64,000 nt of DNA from Enoplolaimus lenunculus. Its lineage: Eukaryota; Nematoda; Enoplea; Enoplida; Thoracostomopsidae. The stretch is taken from positions 124,001-188,000 of the forward strand of contig JASANG010003248.1 in NCBI GenBank assembly GCA_030248215.1, written 5' to 3'. A program made the translations under genes and the position numbers. Shown here one piece after another: positions 59,023 to 64,000 of the stretch. Each line of letters begins with the position of its first letter. Within the stretch, counting starts at the first letter, position 1. The notes under the pieces were generated by a model. That model was given only the letters and a program-made list of their open reading frames with translations, made no database searches and had not been told where the DNA came from.

Positions 59023-59194
59023 CAGTGGCGGATCCATTATCTCAAAATGGGGGGCCAAAATTTCACAGGTAATAAACTTACTTTTGACCCATACACAAAC
59101 CACGAACTATTGTCACAAAATTGCTATATAATTTTTGTCGAGATGCTGTTGGGGGAGGGCACGGCGGGGGTGGCCCCCCATGGATCCACCATTG
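59023..59194. mobile_element. hAT-type MITE, second copy with perfect 8-bp duplication
   Basis: Termini CAGTGGCGGATCCA and TGGATCCACCATTG. AACAGCGG flanks both sides (59015-59022 and 59195-59202). It is highly similar to the copy at 1910-2076, differing by few bases and short indels. Confidence 0.93.
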
Positions 59195-59723
59195 AACAGC
59201 GGCACAAATCATAGCATTAGGATACAAAGTTAAAACCGCGTTTAATTTCTCGGTCACAGTATCTTTTATACACTCACAAATATTTTGTCCCCCCGTCAAT
59301 ACCCCCGTTGTCTGATACAGGACCGTGGCCGGAGGTGTCCGGGCTCTTCCAGAAACTATAAGGTCCTTAAAATCAAAACAGGGTTATTTGTATCTTATAG
59401 AGTGATATTAACCTAGTCCAAATATGCACCGCATGGGCGTCAATTGAAAAAAAATTGCAAAACAACCAAACGAGAAAGTTTAAAACTAATTTTGTCTTTC
59501 AACGCCGCGTTCTTTTTAGCCCAGGCACCCGTCCATCTATCAACCGGTAGGCTTGCATGATAAGCCAGGTTTTGGTTGAATCCGCTACTGCTTTCCTACT
59601 TAGAATCGATGCTGTATTATTTATACTAACCAAGTTTTTAAACACTTGTTAACACCTTAGACAATCTTCAATTGTACTTCAATAATATATACAAGTTTAT
59701 ATATTGATTAAGTTTAATATTAA

Positions 59724-59893
59724 GCCAGGCCCCGTAGCCAGCCCACCTTAGCGGGACTACAAAATTTTCACGAGAGGCATACGAGGGTTTTCATTCACTT
59801 ACAAGCAAGGTTGAAAATTTTCTAGGGGAAAGCCTAATTTCAAGAAGGCTGAGCACCCCTGGGTCTCTCCCCCTTGGCTTCTGGCCCGGATTA
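59724..59893. mobile_element. hAT-like MITE family 'R', best copy
   Basis: Left CAGGCCCCGTAGCCAGCCC, right GGCTTCTGGCCCG. The flanks TATTAAGC and GATTAAGC match at 7 of 8 bases, consistent with an 8-bp hAT duplication. Confidence 0.68.
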
Positions 59894-60785
59894 AGCATAG
59901 AAAGCAGTTTAGAGTCCGTATTCTTAAACGACCGAAGCCATTGGCAACGCATGTTCGTATTTCCCGCAAATACATTCGACAATCGAATATATTTTCACTG
60001 TAAAAGCATTTCCATATATATTCGTAAAAGCACAAATATCAATTCTATGTTAAAAAAGTAAAAAATTCAAAGTTTAAAGTTTACGACTTCAGTCCTATGA
60101 GCCCTTGTTATAATTTTACGGTCCGAATACGAATATAGTAAACAACGAAATTAGGACTCACCAAGCCAATAACAGCGTTTATCCATGATCAGCATTTGAT
60201 TTCATCCAAACTGATTATACCGCAGCATATTTTTGATGTTATTTGGTCAACAATGTATATATGACACGTGTATAAATAGTACAAGCCCGTATTTATATGA
60301 GGTAGATACGGTTAATGCGTAAAACGCGGTCTTAATTTATAGCAAACCAGGTAAACATTTAAGCTGGTCTTCAAAAAAATTAAATTTTAGCTAATAATTA
60401 CTTAGCTAATATTTATTGACTAACTCATGCAGGAAAAGTCAGGCCGAATTAAACGACTTGAATGAGCAGTATTTATGAACCCGAAACAAAAAAACAACAA
60501 CAGCGGAGTTGAATTTGAATGTTCAATAAAGTTGTACCATTAAAATGTCGAATTGAATCGAGGGTAAGATTGAGCGGTTGGACCTCCACCGTCGGAACAG
60601 TTGACCCACACGAATGCAATCGATACTTCTGGCTGGGGTTTGAAGTTTGAGGTAGAAACGTTGAAGATATTACATTGATGTCAAATACCGTAGAAATATT
60701 ATTAATGTTGCGAATCGCATATCGGATAATATATAATCTTATTTAGCAAAGTTTATAACGTTCTGAAAGCATTGTTAGCACATTA

Positions 60786-60830
60786 CTGTAGTGACCCGAA
60801 TAAGGCTAGGGTAATAATAGTTAGAATCTT
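60786..60830 (+). mobile_element. Mariner-like MITE 'M', left-end fragment
   Basis: CTGTAGTGACCCGAATAAGG after TA, then family similarity fades within about 45 bp. Confidence 0.6.
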
Positions 60831-61262
60831 GACCACACCACAGATGTCTCAGGGTCGGTACTTACTTACGGTCGTCCTATTTGACCATTTGAAAATTAGA
60901 AAGGCGCAAAGTCCACGTCATTGTATATATTTTCAGTTGTGCTATTAAAAACTACATACGTCATAGATAAAGTGTAACTTAATTGGTCGTTTACTTACGG
61001 TTTGCTACTAATTATTTAGTCAACCTGCAATTTAAATTATTTCAATTACATACTGTTCAACTTTACCAGAGAGTTTAGTAAAGCACACGTCAGTATTTCG
61101 ATAACTAAAACTCAATGGCCTACAGACAAAAAATGTGTTGAAATTTCAAGACTCTTACATTCTTAAAACTGTGTCTTAGACTTTTGTTACAAAATTTGCA
61201 AATGTCTTGTATTTGAAACTTTCGCTGACAAAAATTTAACAAACATATATTTTAGAATATGA

Positions 61263-61608
61263 TGGCTGGGTTTCTGAAATCTTACTTAAGTATTCACTTA
61301 AGTTATGCTTAAGTAATTAAGTTGCCGACTTAAGTAAGTACTAAAATTTTCGAGCACAACCAAAGAAACACCAAATATCGGCCATTGTTAGGACAAGGAA
61401 CTAATAGTTTTTCACGAGTCTACAGAATTTTAATTAGACCACGGTTAGTATGCCTGAGCTGTTAATTTGTAGTATAACAAATTTAGTCAGCGACTTACGT
61501 ATTTACTTATCTTAAGTACGCTTTTAAACACGGCAAAATAGTTAAGCAATTAGATAGCCTGTACTTAAGTACTAAATCATACTTAAGTAGGGTTTCGGAA
61601 ATTCAGCC
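61263..61608. mobile_element. MITE family 'S', copy 2
   Basis: Left TGGCTGGGTTTCTGAAATCT then TACTTAAGT. Right ACTTAAGTAGGGTTTCGGAA then ATTCAGCCA. Internal ACTTAAGT words are frequent and palindromic. Confidence 0.75.
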
Positions 61609-63594
61609 AATGTCTGAAATCCTAGACATATGTCTATATGCGTCATGAAGTCTATACTGCGACATAAATAAATAAAATATTTTTAGCAGAGTTCTTAAAT
61701 AAGCAGTCATCAAGAAATTTGAAGCAGAAAATTAACTGGTATACAAATGATAATGGACCTTTGTAACCGTAGCGGTGAAATTTTCCACGGTTTGATAGCT
61801 TTTATTACCTGGAATATCAAAAAAATCCTGCCACAAAGGAATAATATTTTAAAATTTTTTTCTTTTGCTTCGTTATTTAATGTGTTTGAGAAGTTAAATA
61901 GTGTGGAATCAAAGATATACAAATGTTAATAGGCTTGCACTCCATCATTCCTTGAGGGAAATCAGGAGGCCTTGACTCCCAGGGACTCAGCAAATGTTTT
62001 GGTCCCAATAGCAGGAAAGTCGTCTAAGTTGTGGTTATTCCGAAAATTTCGGATGCGTTAAATAAATTGTTTGATGTCGGGGGCTCAATGTATCTTATGC
62101 GGGGCTTCAGAGGCCGTACACTGTACGAGGGCTCGCGATACGTAACCTCCGTCCTGATGTGGATATTTTGAAACTTAAACACTGGATGAATTTTGCGATA
62201 TTTTTGACGAAAAACTAAAAACAAACTGTATTCAAATAATACATAATAATTTTGTAAAAACATTATTTTCCTGTGTTTTGTACACGTCCGTACTGTAAAA
62301 CTTTGGAAACGCAAAAACAACGCAAATTCGTTGAATTTCAAGAAAAGTTGAAATATTAGCAAAAATGTGATATTTTTGAATAAATTCCGTTTAAAAATCA
62401 AAACTCTGTTTTATCGGCGTCCATCCGCACGTGATTGGCTGTTTTTACTAAACTTGTCGAACTCCAAACAGGGGTGCAGCCAGGATTCCATTTTTTTCAC
62501 TGAATTAACCATGGCTAAAAATTTTGTGCTTCGAGCATAGCGAGTGAGAAACATTTTTGACCTTTGTAGAATATTCTACAACCTGTAAAAGTGCTTTTTT
62601 TCGATTCTACGTACAAATTGCAGAAGGAATATATTCCTGTATTCCCTTGTATACGCCCCGGATCCGGAATAACTGTTATGTCTCTGGAGCAACAGTAATT
62701 TGGGGAATACGAGGTCGCACCCTAGTCAACCACGATAAAAACATTTAAAATTAGTTGAAATAGAAAAAATTATGAGGGGATATTAGATACATTTAACTGC
62801 GCATTTAATTAAAAATATTAAATTTTTGCTTCGATTAATTTCTTTAATAAACGTTGGAGGTTAAAGGATAAACGGTGGTAAGGTCAGTTATACATTTTAT
62901 CTGCTTTTCAAATATGCTCAGGGCATAAGTGTACCGAATCAATCATTGACATCAGATCATGTTTTAAAACATTTTCACTAAATTTGACATAACCTTAATA
63001 ATTTCGGCTCATGTACACCCTTAAAAAGCAATTATACTTACTTTATTGCAAAAAATGTGTCTCATATTAGTAATGCTTACCATCATCAGCTAACAGAAAA
63101 ATAACCTTATCATTTTTTAAATATAAATTTACATTCAGAGGCATCGCAAACCAGAATCATTGAAGATCTGCAGCTGAGGCACTGCAAATTTACGGGAACA
63201 TTTGGTTATATCCTTTATCGGAGTAATGGTTCATGTGTAACCAAAACCCGAACAAAATCTAGAAGTTTAAGCGTCAAAAACAAGGAAGCTGCTAAGATTT
63301 CGTTTAAGCATTAATTTTTTCCATTATATGTTGGTGCTTTTAGCGAGCAAGAATAATTTTAGATATTTCAATACCAACAGGTTGCTCAAGGGTTTATTGA
63401 AACGTGTCTTATTTCTGGTTTCTCAACAAATTTCGATTGGGATATAACCACCCCATCCTTCAATCTATGAATGACCCAAGCGTTAAAGAAAGTGGACAAA
63501 GGAATTTTTGACAGGGTGCGTGCTGGCAAATGTTACGAAACGCAATTTATACTGTATGCTATATGATGCCATTCGCAAGAAAAATTGTAAGATA

Positions 63595-64000
63595 TGAACA
63601 TTATCATTTTTTACAAAAAATTCTGAGAGAAAAATTGTATTTTTTTACAAAAAATTCTGAGAGAAAAATTGTATTTTTTAAAAAATTCTGAGTTGTATTT
63701 TTTACAAAAACATTCTGAGAGGAAAATTGTATTTTTTAAAAAATTCTGAGTTGTATTTTTCACAAAAACATTCTGAGAGGAAAATTGTATTTTTAAAAAA
63801 TTCTGAGTTGTATTTTTTACAAAAACATTCTGAGAGGAAAATTGTATTTTTTACAAAAAATTCTGAGAGAAAAATTGTATTTTTTAAAAAATTCTGAGTT
63901 GTATTTTTTACAAAAACATTCTGAGAGGAAAATTGTATTTTTTACAAAAATTCTGAGAGAAAAATTGTATTTTTTAAAAAATTCTGAGTTGTATTTTTTA
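63595..64000 (+). repeat. AT-rich minisatellite running off the right edge
   Basis: Alternating blocks of TTTTTTACAAAAAATTCTGA then GAGAAAAATTGTATT, and a variant ending AAAAAATTCTGAGTTGTATT. At least ten copies of a 25-40 bp unit are visible and the array continues past the window. Confidence 0.9.

Larger units (their letters stand above)
59894..63589. other. Non-coding region
   Basis: A fragment of the M family (60786-60830) and the S-family element (61263-61608). The rest is AT-rich without coding signal. Confidence 0.5.

Noticed and set aside
41150-64000. LTR retroelement, retrovirus or Polinton in the long gene-free flank
   Set aside because: No long terminal repeats, polymerase, integrase or capsid-like frames were recognised; only short inverted-repeat elements.

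Overview
The window is eukaryotic, AT-rich and intron-bearing. It holds parts of two animal genes that converge tail to tail, in a landscape packed with short inverted-repeat transposons. The proteins (plasma-membrane Ca2+-ATPase and Hunchback) and the GT-AG introns point to an invertebrate, most likely an arthropod or other ecdysozoan. I cannot name the species.

Positions 1-17928, + strand: the 3' part of a plasma-membrane calcium ATPase (PMCA) gene. The window opens 13 bases before the end of an exon encoding GFAM. It then holds the exons for transmembrane helices 5-10 and the calmodulin-binding start of the C-terminal tail. Two alternative tails are visible: a 530-residue His/Gln/Asn-rich terminal exon (10841-12433), and a two-exon tail (16542-16604 and 17542-17928) ending in the PDZ-ligand-like QTEL. 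The introns hold many small elements. One is a hAT-type insertion directly at a 5' splice site that duplicated the donor sequence.

Positions 17929-30009: about 12 kb of intergenic or 3' flanking DNA with no recognisable gene. It includes a PIF/Harbinger-like element nested in a mariner-like MITE. The nested element carries about 22 tandem copies of a near-perfect E2F-site motif.

Positions 30010-41149, - strand: a hunchback gene with two coding exons joined in phase across an 1828-bp intron. It encodes a predicted 3103-residue protein, several times the usual Hunchback length because of glutamine tracts. It has nine C2H2 fingers, including the canonical block of four and the C-terminal pair. 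The intron is mostly a 36-bp minisatellite of about 33 copies with higher-order structure.

Positions 41150-64000: 5' flanking DNA of hunchback without recognisable genes. It contains MITEs of at least nine families, microsatellites, one unrecognised coding-like stretch (57720-58730), and a minisatellite that runs off the right edge.

The repeats give the most unusual signals. Elements with terminal inverted repeats carry (TTAGGC)n telomere-like arrays. A pair of TTAA-bounded elements carries a tRNA-like promoter module. One element carries the E2F-site array. No LTR element, retrovirus or Polinton was recognised.
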